Positions 6,480 to 14,544 are shown, numbered from the stretch's first letter. The stretch: 20,568 nucleotides of DNA from an uncultured Asticcacaulis sp. (GCA_946480125.1 CAMLIY010000026.1:1-20568); one strand, 5' to 3'. Made by a program: numbers and translations. The notes: generated by a model not told the origin, from the letters alone.

Positions 6480-8258
6480 TTACTTTTCCTCGTCCGGATA
6501 GGGCCCGACACCACCGCCGGCGATAAAAGCATCAATATGGGCGCTCAGAGCCGGCAGCGGTACCGATCCGAGCTCCAGCACCGCATCGTGGAAGGCACGG
6601 ATATTGAATTTATCGCCCAGCGCTTTTTCCGCCTTGATACGCGCATCGCGGATGGCCATTTCGCCGAGATAATAACTCAATGCCTGACCGGGCCACGAGA
6701 TATAACGGTCGACCTCGGTATCGATCTCGTGTTCGGACAGGGCGGTATTGTCACGCAGGTACTGGCGGGCCTGTTCGCGTGTCCAGCCCATGGCATGGAT
6801 GCCGGTATCGACCACCAGCCGCGACGCCCGCCACGCCTGATAGCTGAGATAACCAAAACGATCATAGGGCGTCTCGTACATGCTCATCTCGACGCCGAGA
6901 TATTCCGAATAAAGCGCCCAGCCCTCGCCATAGGCCGAGATATAGGTTCTCTGACGGAATTCCGGCAGGGACTTGTTCTCCAGTGCCAGCGGCATCTGGA
7001 AGGCATGGCCGGGCGCCGATTCATGCAAAGTCAACGCGGCCAATTGGAACAGTGGACGCGATTTCAGATCATAGGTATTGACGTAATAGGCGCCCGGTCC
7101 GCCACGACCGGAAGTGTAATAAGGCGCGATTTCCGGCGCCACCGGCACAATGGCGAAACGCGACCGCGGCAAACGGCCGAAATATTGCGAGGCCTTGCCG
7201 TCAAAAGTCTTGGCGATCCAGGCGGCACGATCAAGCAGATCCTGTGGCGTCTTGGCGTAGAACTTCGGGTCGGAACGCAGATAGGCCAGGAAGGCTGGCA
7301 GGTCGCCCTTAAAGTCGACCTCTTTCATCACATCCAGCATCTGAGCGCGGATCAGCGCCATCTGGTCGAGGCCCAGCTGATGGATCTGCGCCGGCGGCAG
7401 ATCAAGCGTGGTAAATTCGCGGATTTTCGACTGATAATAGGCCTTGCCGTCCGGTAGCTCACTGGCGCCCAGCGCTTTCTGTGCGTTCGGCACATAGTCA
7501 TTATTGAAGAAGGCCAGCAGGGTCTTGTGCGCCGGAATGACCGCGTCGGTGATGGCCTTGACCGCAGCGGCGCGCAGCTCCGCCTGTTTGGCCGCCGGTA
7601 TACTGGCCGGCAGGGTCAGAAACGGCTTATAATAGGCGCTGTCCTCCGGCTTCTTGACATCGATCACAGTGCGGATCGAGGCGTCGCGGCCCTCCAAGGT
7701 CACCTGCGGCGGGGTAAAATGGCGCTTCAGCCCGGCTTTCATATTGACGATCTGCTGGTCGAAATAGCGCGGCATGTCCGAAAGCTGGCCGATATAATTG
7801 CGATAATCCTGCTCGGTATGGAAATCGCTGCCGGTGATATAGGTCAGGTCGCCCCAGAAGGCGCTGTCGGAATTGACCGGCTTCTCGTATTCGCGGAATT
7901 GTTTCTCGGCCACCAGGCCGTCGATCTGCGCCTTGTAGACCTGATAATTGACCTGGTTTTCCGGAGACAGGCTTTTGACGTCAATCGCGCCAAGTTTTGT
8001 CTCGACATCCAGCCAGTAGGCCAGCTGTTTTACTTGCGCCGCCTCGCTGACATCGGGCAGGTGGGCGCTGACGCCGGCATTGACATTATCCTCGTCCGAT
8101 TGTTGCAGGGACTGCCGCCACGCCCATTCCGTCGTGTAGATCGCCTTGAACTGGTCATTGACCGATACCTGCGCAACTTGAGCAAATGCGGGCGCGGTCA
8201 TCAGAGCGGCGGCCGGCGCCGTCATCAGCAAGTACAGGGCAAGACGGGAAACAGGCAT
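6480..8258 (-). CDS. DUF885 family secreted metallopeptidase-like protein
   Basis: A 592-residue protein with a signal peptide (MPVSRLALYLLMTAPAAALM, then a probable cut after AFA near residue 26), so it is probably periplasmic. It belongs to DUF885, a family with a gluzincin-like zinc site. HESAPGH at 412-418 supplies two histidines and a glutamate, and Glu445 in YGEGWALYSE is a likely third ligand. The C-terminal region (YRQ-like helices, GLGSVPLPAL-type end) is complete. The start is supported by AGAGGA 6 bases upstream. It is convergent with the halogenase gene (10 bases apart) and divergent from a MarR regulator across a large palindrome at 8337-8380 that could control both genes. DUF885 proteins are predicted peptidases; the substrate is unknown. 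Confidence 0.9.
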   Translation of the reverse strand: MPVSRLALYLLMTAPAAALMTAPAFAQVAQVSVNDQFKAIYTTEWAWRQSLQQSDEDNVNAGVSAHLPDVSEAAQVKQLAYWLDVETKLGAIDVKSLSPENQVNYQVYKAQIDGLVAEKQFREYEKPVNSDSAFWGDLTYITGSDFHTEQDYRNYIGQLSDMPRYFDQQIVNMKAGLKRHFTPPQVTLEGRDASIRTVIDVKKPEDSAYYKPFLTLPASIPAAKQAELRAAAVKAITDAVIPAHKTLLAFFNNDYVPNAQKALGASELPDGKAYYQSKIREFTTLDLPPAQIHQLGLDQMALIRAQMLDVMKEVDFKGDLPAFLAYLRSDPKFYAKTPQDLLDRAAWIAKTFDGKASQYFGRLPRSRFAIVPVAPEIAPYYTSGRGGPGAYYVNTYDLKSRPLFQLAALTLHESAPGHAFQMPLALENKSLPEFRQRTYISAYGEGWALYSEYLGVEMSMYETPYDRFGYLSYQAWRASRLVVDTGIHAMGWTREQARQYLRDNTALSEHEIDTEVDRYISWPGQALSYYLGEMAIRDARIKAEKALGDKFNIRAFHDAVLELGSVPLPALSAHIDAFIAGGGVGPYPDEEK

Positions 8259-8336
8259 ATCGGTCCTCTGGCAAATGTGTATCGCCGCATCATGTCAGAC
8301 CGGTTTCAAAAAGGCGACTCCGTAGCCGTCAGATTA

Positions 8337-8380
8337 ATGTTGACTAGGAAACATTAACAATATAGTTTCCTAGTTAACAT
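8337..8380. promoter_or_regulatory. Large palindrome, likely MarR operator at a divergent promoter
   Basis: A 16-base arm at 8337-8352 is repeated inverted at 8365-8380 with 15 of 16 matches around a 12-base centre. Inside it, TTAATGTT (8334-8341) also pairs perfectly with AACATTAA (8350-8357), giving a second overlapping dyad. TTGACT (8340-8345) and TATAGT (8361-8366) resemble -35 and -10 elements for the MarR gene but with a short 15-bp gap. On the other strand, TTGTTA (8360-8355) and TAATCT (8336-8331), 18 bp apart, could serve the DUF885 gene. The dyad ends immediately before the MarR Shine-Dalgarno AAAGG (8381-8385). Autoregulation by MarR is the natural reading. Confidence 0.75.
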
Positions 8381-8395
8381 AAAGGCACTATACTC

Positions 8396-8851
8396 ATGCC
8401 CGTCGAACCCTCTCATCTGACCTCGCATCTCGGCTACTGGCTGAGATACGTTTCAAATCATGTCTCCCAGGCCTTTGCCCGCAAGCTCGAAAACCGCGGT
8501 GTTACCGTTGCCGAATGGGTGATGCTGCGTGAGCTTTATGGCGTAGAGAGTATCGCGCCGAGCCGCCTGTCCGGACAGATGGGCATGACGCGGGGTGCTA
8601 TTACCAAGCTCGCAGATCGTCTGATTGTGAAGGCGCTTGTCGTGCGGAATGCCAACCCGGAAGATGCCCGCGCCCAGACGCTTGAACTGACACCCACCGG
8701 CCGCGATCTGGTGCCAGAACTGTCCGCCCTCGCCGATCAGAACGATGCGGAATTCTTCGGGCATCTGGCCACCGATGAACGCCAGTCGCTCGAACGCGCC
8801 CTGAAGGATATCGTCGCTCGTCGCGGCCTGACCTCCATCCCTCTTAGCTAA
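8396..8851 (+). CDS. MarR family transcriptional regulator
   Basis: A 151-residue winged-helix dimeric repressor. The N-terminal helix (GYWLRYVSNHVSQAFARKLE) forms part of the dimer interface. The DNA-binding unit spans about 36-95, with VTVAEWVMLRELY, the recognition region SGQMGMTRGAITKLADRL and a wing carrying DARAQTLELTPTGRDLV, the classic MarR wing sequence. The C-terminal helices close the dimer. It lies divergent to the DUF885 gene, and a large palindrome sits directly upstream, as in autoregulated MarR genes. The DUF1398 gene follows 16 bases downstream on the same strand, most likely in one operon. The inducer is unknown; family members typically respond to phenolic compounds or oxidants. 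Confidence 0.93.
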   Translation: MPVEPSHLTSHLGYWLRYVSNHVSQAFARKLENRGVTVAEWVMLRELYGVESIAPSRLSGQMGMTRGAITKLADRLIVKALVVRNANPEDARAQTLELTPTGRDLVPELSALADQNDAEFFGHLATDERQSLERALKDIVARRGLTSIPLS

Positions 8852-8867
8852 TTCAAGGAAAGCAAAT

Positions 8868-9275
8868 ATGGACGCGTCCGTCACCACCATCATCCAAGGC
8901 TGTCATCACGCTTCGGAAGAAGACCGCCTTGATTTTCCGCAAATACTCGCCGCCCTGCATCAAGCGGGAGTCGAAGGCTATTGGGTTGATTATCGCCGCT
9001 CGACCAAAACCTATTACCTGTCCGACGGCGAGAGCCTAGAGCTGTCGTCTCCTGATATGGATGTAGAAGTATCCGCCATTTTCGATGCGACCGCCGTCGG
9101 ACAAGCGGTCCGCGAGGCCCAGACCAAGGCGCCGGGCTATACCTATAAAGGCTTCTGCACCAAGGTGATGCAGGCGGGATGCGCCGGCTATATCGTGTCC
9201 ATACTCGGCCGTCGCGTCGTCTATTTCGGCCGCACCGCCGAAACCCATGTCGAGCATTTTCCGGCTGGCAAATAG
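8868..9275 (+). CDS. DUF1398 family protein (YbcV-like)
   Basis: A 135-residue soluble protein of the DUF1398 family, whose E. coli members include prophage-encoded YbcV and which databases sometimes call phage envelope protein. Recognised features are the start MDASVTTIIQGCHHASEEDR, the central GVEGYWVDYRRSTKTYY with YLSDGES, and the C-terminal GYTYKGFCTKVMQAGCAGYIV followed by GRRVVYFGR. The length is normal for the family. AAGGAAA before the ATG serves as ribosome binding site. It sits 16 bases after the MarR gene, so it probably shares the palindrome-controlled promoter and may be the main MarR target. It ends tail to tail with the next gene, one base apart. No function is established for the family; there are no phage genes nearby. 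Confidence 0.85.
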   Translation: MDASVTTIIQGCHHASEEDRLDFPQILAALHQAGVEGYWVDYRRSTKTYYLSDGESLELSSPDMDVEVSAIFDATAVGQAVREAQTKAPGYTYKGFCTKVMQAGCAGYIVSILGRRVVYFGRTAETHVEHFPAGK

Positions 9276-9276
9276 G

Positions 9277-10242
9277 CTATACTAGGCGGAAAAATTCGAT
9301 GATATCCGCATGATCTTCAAAGAACTGGTCACGCATGGCCTCCAGATCTTCAATCGACACCCAATGCGCCCCGGCCGCGTCATCGTCGGCCTCGATCTTT
9401 GGTAATGGACCTTCGGGAAAGCGGAAATGGAAGGCATGGGTAATGGTGCGGCCGCGCGCCGAGCGCTTTGGATAGTCGAAGACCTGGCTGGAAATCAGAT
9501 GCTCGGCTATATGTGCCGCACTCAGTTCCAGCCGCGTCTCTTCGGCCACCTCGCGCACCGCCGACTGGATCAAAGCTTCGTCAGGCTCGACAAAGCCTCC
9601 CGGCAGCGCCCATTGACCTTTTCCCGGTTGCCCGCCGCGTTTGATCAGCAGCAGGTGATGGCCGTGCTGGATAAGGGTGTCGCAGGTGACAAAGATCGGC
9701 GGATATGGCGCGGCCGCCCAGCTTTTTTTGTACTCGTCGATATAGAGCTGTTCTTCGTGCAAACGGGCATAGTCCGGCGTGGCGGCATATGAACGCAGGA
9801 TATCCAGCACCGCGTCCGGCACCTGTCCGGATATGGCTTCGGGCCCGTTACGCAGGAAGATCGCGCGGGCATTTTCGGATTCTTCGCTTTCCGGCGCGGG
9901 ATGCTTCAGAGTATCGACGCCAAGCAGGGCACCGCCGTCATCCGGCATCTGCGCCATAACCGCGTCGCAGGCGTTCGTATCGGCCAGATCAGGGCGATAG
10001 AGATGATCGCGCACATGACAGAAAACGGCACGATCAGCCAGCGGCCCGAGAGCGGCGCGAACCATCGACTCCCGCGCCTCGGCCGGCCATGGTATCTGGG
10101 TCGAAGGTGCCCGGTCAGCGCCCGTCACCACAATATGGACATGGGCGCAGCGGCGGAAGAAATCATCCAGTTCCGCCATATCGGCATTTGTCGGCGGCGC
10201 GAACCGTCCGGATATAACCCCCTGTTGGAACTCGAAGATCAT
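9277..10242 (-). CDS. NadM-like nucleotidyltransferase/Nudix fusion with degenerate first domain
   Basis: A 321-residue two-domain protein shaped like the bifunctional NMN adenylyltransferase/Nudix ADP-ribose hydrolases of NAD metabolism. Domain one (about 1-160) keeps the fold outline (VISGRFAPPTN, then HVHIVVTG), but the GRFxPxHxGH motif reads GRFAPPTNAD, so both catalytic histidines are replaced by Thr18 and Asp21. The later family motif GHxKDxSS is also absent. Adenylyltransferase activity is therefore doubtful. Domain two has an intact Nudix box, G216-x5-E222-x7-REVAEE (230-235), so hydrolysis of a nucleoside diphosphate derivative is likely. ATG at 10242 is preferred, with AGGACAGG just upstream; a TTG at 10266 would add 8 residues. 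It follows the Mug-like gene by 47 bases and is probably co-transcribed with it. Confidence 0.8.
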   Translation of the reverse strand: MIFEFQQGVISGRFAPPTNADMAELDDFFRRCAHVHIVVTGADRAPSTQIPWPAEARESMVRAALGPLADRAVFCHVRDHLYRPDLADTNACDAVMAQMPDDGGALLGVDTLKHPAPESEESENARAIFLRNGPEAISGQVPDAVLDILRSYAATPDYARLHEEQLYIDEYKKSWAAAPYPPIFVTCDTLIQHGHHLLLIKRGGQPGKGQWALPGGFVEPDEALIQSAVREVAEETRLELSAAHIAEHLISSQVFDYPKRSARGRTITHAFHFRFPEGPLPKIEADDDAAGAHWVSIEDLEAMRDQFFEDHADIIEFFRLV

Positions 10243-10289
10243 CTGCCTGTCCTGCTGCGTTCGCAAAACAGATTAGGCCTGCCAGCGCC

Positions 10290-10817
10290 TCAGGTAAAGG
10301 CCTTCACCTCATCCGCAAGCGCCTGCCACACCTCTTGCTTCCAGAATATTCGCGCCTGACCAGACGGCGACGGCAGGACGTATAGACGAGTATCTCCCGC
10401 CGTCTCCGGCTGAAAGCCTAACGGAATGCTGCCGGTCGGCCGGCCCAGAAAAACGCTGGCGCCCGTCTTGCTGGTAAAGGCCAGAATCTTCGGCTGAAAG
10501 CGTATGATCTTTTCGCGCAGGGCGGCGGCATCGAGCGCCTCCGGCGGCAACTGGTTGTCATTGCCGAAATGCGCCTTGCTGAGGTCCGTCAGGCCGATGC
10601 CGTAATCAAGCACACGGGCATAGTCCTGCGGTTTGATCAGCTCCGGTGTCAGGCCGGTATTGTGCAGGGTCCGCCAGAAGAAATTGCCCGGATTGGCGTA
10701 ATAGGCCTGACGTTCGGCCGAAACCCGCCCCAGCGCCGTACCGCAAAAAACGACCTTCAGCCCCGGTTCGAGCACATCAGGCACATGGTTTTCGGGCAAT
10801 GATCCGAAGCGCTCCAT
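10290..10817 (-). CDS. mug: Mismatch-specific uracil/thymine DNA glycosylase, Mug-like
   Basis: A 175-residue protein of UDG superfamily 2 (Mug/TDG), which removes uracil or thymine mispaired with guanine. The whole length aligns by eye with E. coli Mug: PDVLEPGLKVVFCG at the start, AYYANPGNFFWRTL, LDYGIGLTDLS, and the helix-insertion loop VLPSPSGQAR (147-156). Two differences stand out. Motif A is GTALG (26-30) where Mug has GINPG, so the catalytic asparagine is Ala28. The second motif has Ser150 where Mug has Asn. From memory, a proteobacterial subgroup shares such GTAxG motifs, so the gene is not necessarily broken, but its chemistry may differ. Its ATG overlaps the stop of the upstream peptidase gene (TAATG), which implies translational coupling. 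Confidence 0.85.
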   Translation of the reverse strand: MERFGSLPENHVPDVLEPGLKVVFCGTALGRVSAERQAYYANPGNFFWRTLHNTGLTPELIKPQDYARVLDYGIGLTDLSKAHFGNDNQLPPEALDAAALREKIIRFQPKILAFTSKTGASVFLGRPTGSIPLGFQPETAGDTRLYVLPSPSGQARIFWKQEVWQALADEVKAFT

Positions 10818-12721
10818 TATTTCAGATATTTATCGAACCAGCCGGTGATCCGGCTGTTCATGTCCTTGATGTGCTCCGGCTTGCGGATGCCATGGCCCTC
10901 GCCTTCATAAATGACCAGCGACGTCGGCACACCCTGCGCTTTCAGACCATGCCACATCTCCATGGATTGCGCCGGCGGGCATTCGACATCGCGTTCGCCG
11001 ACATAGATAAAGGTCGGGGTTACGGCATTTTTGATATAACGGATCGGCGACAGCTTGTCGTAGATCGCCGGATCGTCATAGGCCGAGGCGCCAAAGAACG
11101 GGATCATCCACTGGTCGATACCGTTCTGGCCGTAATAGCTGATCCAGTTGGCGATGCCGGCGCCCGCCACCGCCGCCTTGAAGCGTTTCGAGTGCGTCAC
11201 CGTCCACATGGTCATGAAGCCACCGTAGGAATGGCCGAAGATGCCGAGGCGGTGGTCATCGACCGGCGCGACTTTTTCCACCGCGTCTATGCCGGTCAGG
11301 ATGTCACCCAGATCCGCCCCGCCAAAGTCACGGATATTGGCGCGGGTGAAGGCTGCGCCCTGACCATAGGAACCGCGCGGATTAGGCTGGAAGACATAAT
11401 AGCCGCCTGCCAACAGATCATACATTGACCCCGAAGCCACAAAGCGGGGCGTCACCGCCGAGGCCGGACCGCCATGAACGACCGTGACCATCGGGTAGGT
11501 CTTGCCAGACTCGACATTGGCGGGCGCCATCAGCCAGCCTTGCACTTCATAGCCGTCGTGCGTCCAGGTGACGCTTTTGGCAGTAAAAGATACCTTCAAA
11601 GCCGCATTGTCATTGGTCACTGGCTTCAGGTCGCCCAATGCGCCGACCGCAATGCGCGGCGCTTCGGTAAAGCTTTCCACCACGGCGGCCGCCATACCGC
11701 CTGTGGCATCCAGCGAGATCTTGCCATCGCCGGCCATGGTCGATATCGCGCCGTGCGACACCACCGTGACACCGCCCTTGACCGGATCGATCCGGGCCAC
11801 GCCGGTATCTCCGCCGACGATCATCGTCGCCACCACATCGGATTTCGTCACCGTCAGGCTGGTGAGGCTTGCCTTGTAACCGGGCGTCAGATTACGCGGT
11901 TCTCCGCCCGTCAGTGGCACGGAAAACACGTCACCGCCGATGGCGCCGAAATCGCTCATCAGCCCGCCGATGAACAATACGCTTTTGCCATCGGGCGATA
12001 CCTTCGGCATGTTCATCTGCATTTTCGGCGCGACGATCACGCGCTCTGAGCCGTCACGACCGAAGGCTTCCAGCTTCGCCGTCCACCAGTTATTATCGCC
12101 GTCGCCCTTGGCGGCGGTCGCCACGAAGCCGGAGCCGTCCGGCAGCCAGCTATATTCGTAAACCCAGGTGTCGGCGGGTGACACGAAGGTCAGCTCACCC
12201 CCAGCCGCCGCTACCGTGGCAATCCGCTGTTCATCGATGGTGCCAGTTATGCCGATCTCACCGACCAGTGCCGCACCGGCCTGGGTGGCGCCGGTTTCCT
12301 TGTGCGCGTCCGGCACAACCAGCAGGGCAATGGTCTTGCCATCCGGCGACCAGCGCGGCCGCCCCGCCACGCCTTTCAAAGTTGTGACCGCCCTGGGTTT
12401 GTCATTTTCCAACACATAAAGCGTCGCCGTTCCCGCCTTCGGATCTGCGGCCAGGAATGCCAGGCTCAAGCCATCCGGCGACCAGGCGAAGGCGTCATAT
12501 TTACACGTCTGGCAAGGATCGGCCGTGCCAGTGATCTGGCCATTGGCGTTTCTCAGCGTCACCACGCCATGCGCCACGGCGACCGAGCCTACGGTTGTGG
12601 TGGACTCAAAGGTGGCGATGGTCTTGCCGTCGGGAGACAAAGCCAGCCCGTCATATTTATGAAGGGATACCGCATCGCCTGAAAGGGCAGAGGCGACAGC
12701 AAGGGCAGCGATGAAACTCAT
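10817..12721 (-). CDS. S9 family (prolyl oligopeptidase-type) serine peptidase
   Basis: A 634-residue peptidase: an N-terminal beta-propeller rich in LSPDGKTIA-type repeats (about 20-360) and a C-terminal alpha/beta-hydrolase domain. The catalytic triad is visible: Ser498 in GIFGHSYGGFM, Asp578 in VGERDVECPP and His610 in EGEGHGI, with HGGPAS forming the oxyanion region. The first residues (MSFIAALAVASALSGDA) look like a short signal peptide, so it probably works in the periplasm as an acylaminoacyl- or dipeptidyl-peptidase. ATG at 12721 is chosen because AGGAG precedes it by 7 bases; an in-frame ATG at 12775 lacks such a site and would hide the signal peptide. It is the first of three minus-strand genes, coupled to the Mug-like gene, and divergent from the symporter gene. 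Confidence 0.93.
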   Translation of the reverse strand: MSFIAALAVASALSGDAVSLHKYDGLALSPDGKTIATFESTTTVGSVAVAHGVVTLRNANGQITGTADPCQTCKYDAFAWSPDGLSLAFLAADPKAGTATLYVLENDKPRAVTTLKGVAGRPRWSPDGKTIALLVVPDAHKETGATQAGAALVGEIGITGTIDEQRIATVAAAGGELTFVSPADTWVYEYSWLPDGSGFVATAAKGDGDNNWWTAKLEAFGRDGSERVIVAPKMQMNMPKVSPDGKSVLFIGGLMSDFGAIGGDVFSVPLTGGEPRNLTPGYKASLTSLTVTKSDVVATMIVGGDTGVARIDPVKGGVTVVSHGAISTMAGDGKISLDATGGMAAAVVESFTEAPRIAVGALGDLKPVTNDNAALKVSFTAKSVTWTHDGYEVQGWLMAPANVESGKTYPMVTVVHGGPASAVTPRFVASGSMYDLLAGGYYVFQPNPRGSYGQGAAFTRANIRDFGGADLGDILTGIDAVEKVAPVDDHRLGIFGHSYGGFMTMWTVTHSKRFKAAVAGAGIANWISYYGQNGIDQWMIPFFGASAYDDPAIYDKLSPIRYIKNAVTPTFIYVGERDVECPPAQSMEMWHGLKAQGVPTSLVIYEGEGHGIRKPEHIKDMNSRITGWFDKYLK

Positions 12722-12852
12722 CTGAGACTCCTGAAAAATATGAAACAACCTTAGCCGCTGCGCCATCGGTTTCAAGTGATATCAGTGTTCCGCTTGCGCC
12801 CCCTCTAAAATCCGTTAGGCTGACCGCCATAACAGATGGGGAAGCGGACATC
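12722..12852. promoter_or_regulatory. Divergent intergenic region between S9 peptidase and symporter
   Basis: These 131 bases must hold the promoters of two divergent genes. TTGCGC (12794-12799) and TAGGCT (12816-12821), 16 bp apart, are a weak candidate for the symporter promoter. GGGGAAG near 12838 is the symporter's ribosome binding site. No LacI-type operator like those at 1388 or 14520 is seen here. Confidence 0.3.
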
Positions 12853-14460
12853 ATGCCTTTGACGCACAGCTTGAGCTGGCTCGATCTGGCGGTTTTCGTC
12901 GGCTATCTCGCGGGTCTGCTGGCGCTCGGCATTCATGACCGCCGCCGGCAGCTCAAGGCGCGCGAACATTTCCTGGCCGGGCAATCGGCCTCATGGCCGA
13001 AGATCGGGTTCGCGCTTTATGCCTCAACCATTTCCGCCACCTCGCTCGTCGGCCTGACCGGCGCTGCCTATTCGCACGGCATTTCCGTCTTCAACTATGA
13101 ATGGATGGCGGCCATCGTGCTGACCCTCTTCTGCGCCTTTGTTTTGCCGACCTATATCAAGTCGCGCGTCTTTACGGTCCCGGAATTTCTCGAACTCAGA
13201 TACGGCCAGTTTGTGCGCACCTATGTCTCAGCGCTGTCTGTCGTGCTGGGTATTTTCCTCGATGCAGCGGGCGGGCTGTTCGCCGGCTCTATTCTGTTCC
13301 AGATTTTGGTGCCCGACTGGCCGTTGTGGCAGGTTTGCGCGCTGCTGGCCGTGCTGGCCGGCGGCTTTCTGATAACCGGCGGTCTGCGCGCCGTCCTGAT
13401 GGTTGAAGGCATACAGGGCATGGTCATGGTAATCGTGGCCTCCGGCATCGCCTTCTTCACCTTTCAGGCCGTCGGTAGTGGCGATGTCCTGGCCGGCTGG
13501 AACCATACGCTTAAGGCCATCGATCCCACGCATCTCAAGCTGATTATGCCGGCCGATGACAAAGACATGCCGTGGACCGGCCTGCTCACCGGCGTGCCGC
13601 TGATCGGCTTTTATTTCTGGTGTACCAACCAAACCATGGTCCAGCGCGTGCTCGCTGCCAAATCGCTCGATCACGGCCGCTGGGGCTCACTGATGGGCGG
13701 CGCGCTCAAACTGACCAACCTGTTCCTGGTCATACTGCCCGGCGCCGCGGCCCTGCTTCTGTTTCCGCACCTGGCCCAGCCCGATCAGGTGTTCTCGCAT
13801 ATAGTGTTCGAAATCATGCCGCCGGGACTGGTCGGGCTGATCGTGGCGGCCTGCCTGATCTCGATACTGGCTAACCTCTCCGGCGTTTACAACTCTACCT
13901 CGACCCTGCTGACCATGGATTTCGTCCGCAAGCTCCGACCGGGCATGACCGATGCGCAACTGGTCCATACCGGCCAGATTATCACGGTCATGCTCATGGT
14001 TATATCCGTTGTCTGGACGCCGCAGATCATCCATTTCCAGGACACGCTGTGGAAATATCTCCAGGCCGTCCTGTGCTATTTCGTGCCGCCAATCGCTGCC
14101 GTTTTCATCGCTGGCCTGTTCATCAAGCGCGTCAATCGGGCCGGTGCGGCGGCGGGCCTGATTTTTGGCACCGCTAGCAGCCTGATCCTGTTTATCGATG
14201 CGTTTGGCTTTCATCTGGTGCCGCTGCATTTCCTCGTTGCCGCCGTCGTCATCTTCGTGATCGCCTTTATCGCCCTGCTGATCGGCAGCCTGTTCCAGCC
14301 GGCGCCTGATCCCGCCACGGTCAGCCATCTGATGTTCGCAAAGGACGTCTGGAAGGCTGAAACCCGACACCTGAAGACGGTCAACTGGTATCAGAATTAC
14401 CGCTATCTGTCGGTCGCCCTGTTGGTGTTGACGGCGGGCATCGTCATCTGGTTTGCATAA
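12853..14460 (+). CDS. Sodium/solute symporter (SSS family), probable sugar transporter
   Basis: A 535-residue inner-membrane protein with about 13-14 hydrophobic segments, of the sodium:solute symporter family (LeuT fold). Motifs seen: the first helix LDLAVFVGYLAGLLALGI, the unwound-helix stretch ASTISATSLVGLTGAAY, YFWCTNQTMVQRVLAAKS, which is the sugar-branch (SGLT-like) signature, and YNSTSTLLTMDFVRKLRPG, where the Ser/Thr residues belong to the sodium site in known members. The length is normal and the protein is complete. ATG at 12853 has GGGGAAG upstream. The gene precedes the secreted GH16 glucanase (84 bases away) and the LacI regulator, so the likely role is uptake of glucose or short oligosaccharides released by that enzyme. 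The sugar specificity is inferred. Confidence 0.92.
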   Translation: MPLTHSLSWLDLAVFVGYLAGLLALGIHDRRRQLKAREHFLAGQSASWPKIGFALYASTISATSLVGLTGAAYSHGISVFNYEWMAAIVLTLFCAFVLPTYIKSRVFTVPEFLELRYGQFVRTYVSALSVVLGIFLDAAGGLFAGSILFQILVPDWPLWQVCALLAVLAGGFLITGGLRAVLMVEGIQGMVMVIVASGIAFFTFQAVGSGDVLAGWNHTLKAIDPTHLKLIMPADDKDMPWTGLLTGVPLIGFYFWCTNQTMVQRVLAAKSLDHGRWGSLMGGALKLTNLFLVILPGAAALLLFPHLAQPDQVFSHIVFEIMPPGLVGLIVAACLISILANLSGVYNSTSTLLTMDFVRKLRPGMTDAQLVHTGQIITVMLMVISVVWTPQIIHFQDTLWKYLQAVLCYFVPPIAAVFIAGLFIKRVNRAGAAAGLIFGTASSLILFIDAFGFHLVPLHFLVAAVVIFVIAFIALLIGSLFQPAPDPATVSHLMFAKDVWKAETRHLKTVNWYQNYRYLSVALLVLTAGIVIWFA

Positions 14461-14519
14461 TCAGGATCGTCTGCTAGGTTGCCTCATAAGCCGCAAAGGC
14501 GTATGCGAAACACAGAAAA

Positions 14520-14534
14520 TGGAAACGCTTTACA
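14520..14534. promoter_or_regulatory. LacI-type operator upstream of the GH16 gene
   Basis: TGGAAACGCTTTACA is a 15-base near-palindrome of the kind bound by LacI/GalR regulators, and its left half (TGGAAACG) differs by one base from that of the operator at 1388 (TGGCAACG). It ends at the edge of the Shine-Dalgarno AGGAG (14534-14538), so a bound repressor would sit in the leader or over the start of transcription. A LacI regulator is encoded just downstream at 15692. Confidence 0.5.
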
Positions 14535-14544
14535 GGAGCTTCTC

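Noticed and set aside
6537..7457. Open frame of 306 codons on the plus strand
   Set aside because: Antisense to the well-supported DUF885 gene, no ribosome binding site and no family resemblance.
9273..9279. Stop codons of the DUF1398 and Nudix genes one base apart
   Set aside because: Tight tail-to-tail packing is common in compact genomes and no terminator-like structure is visible there.
10646..11428. Plus-strand open frame of 260 codons
   Set aside because: Antisense to the Mug-like and S9 peptidase genes, both of which have intact family motifs.
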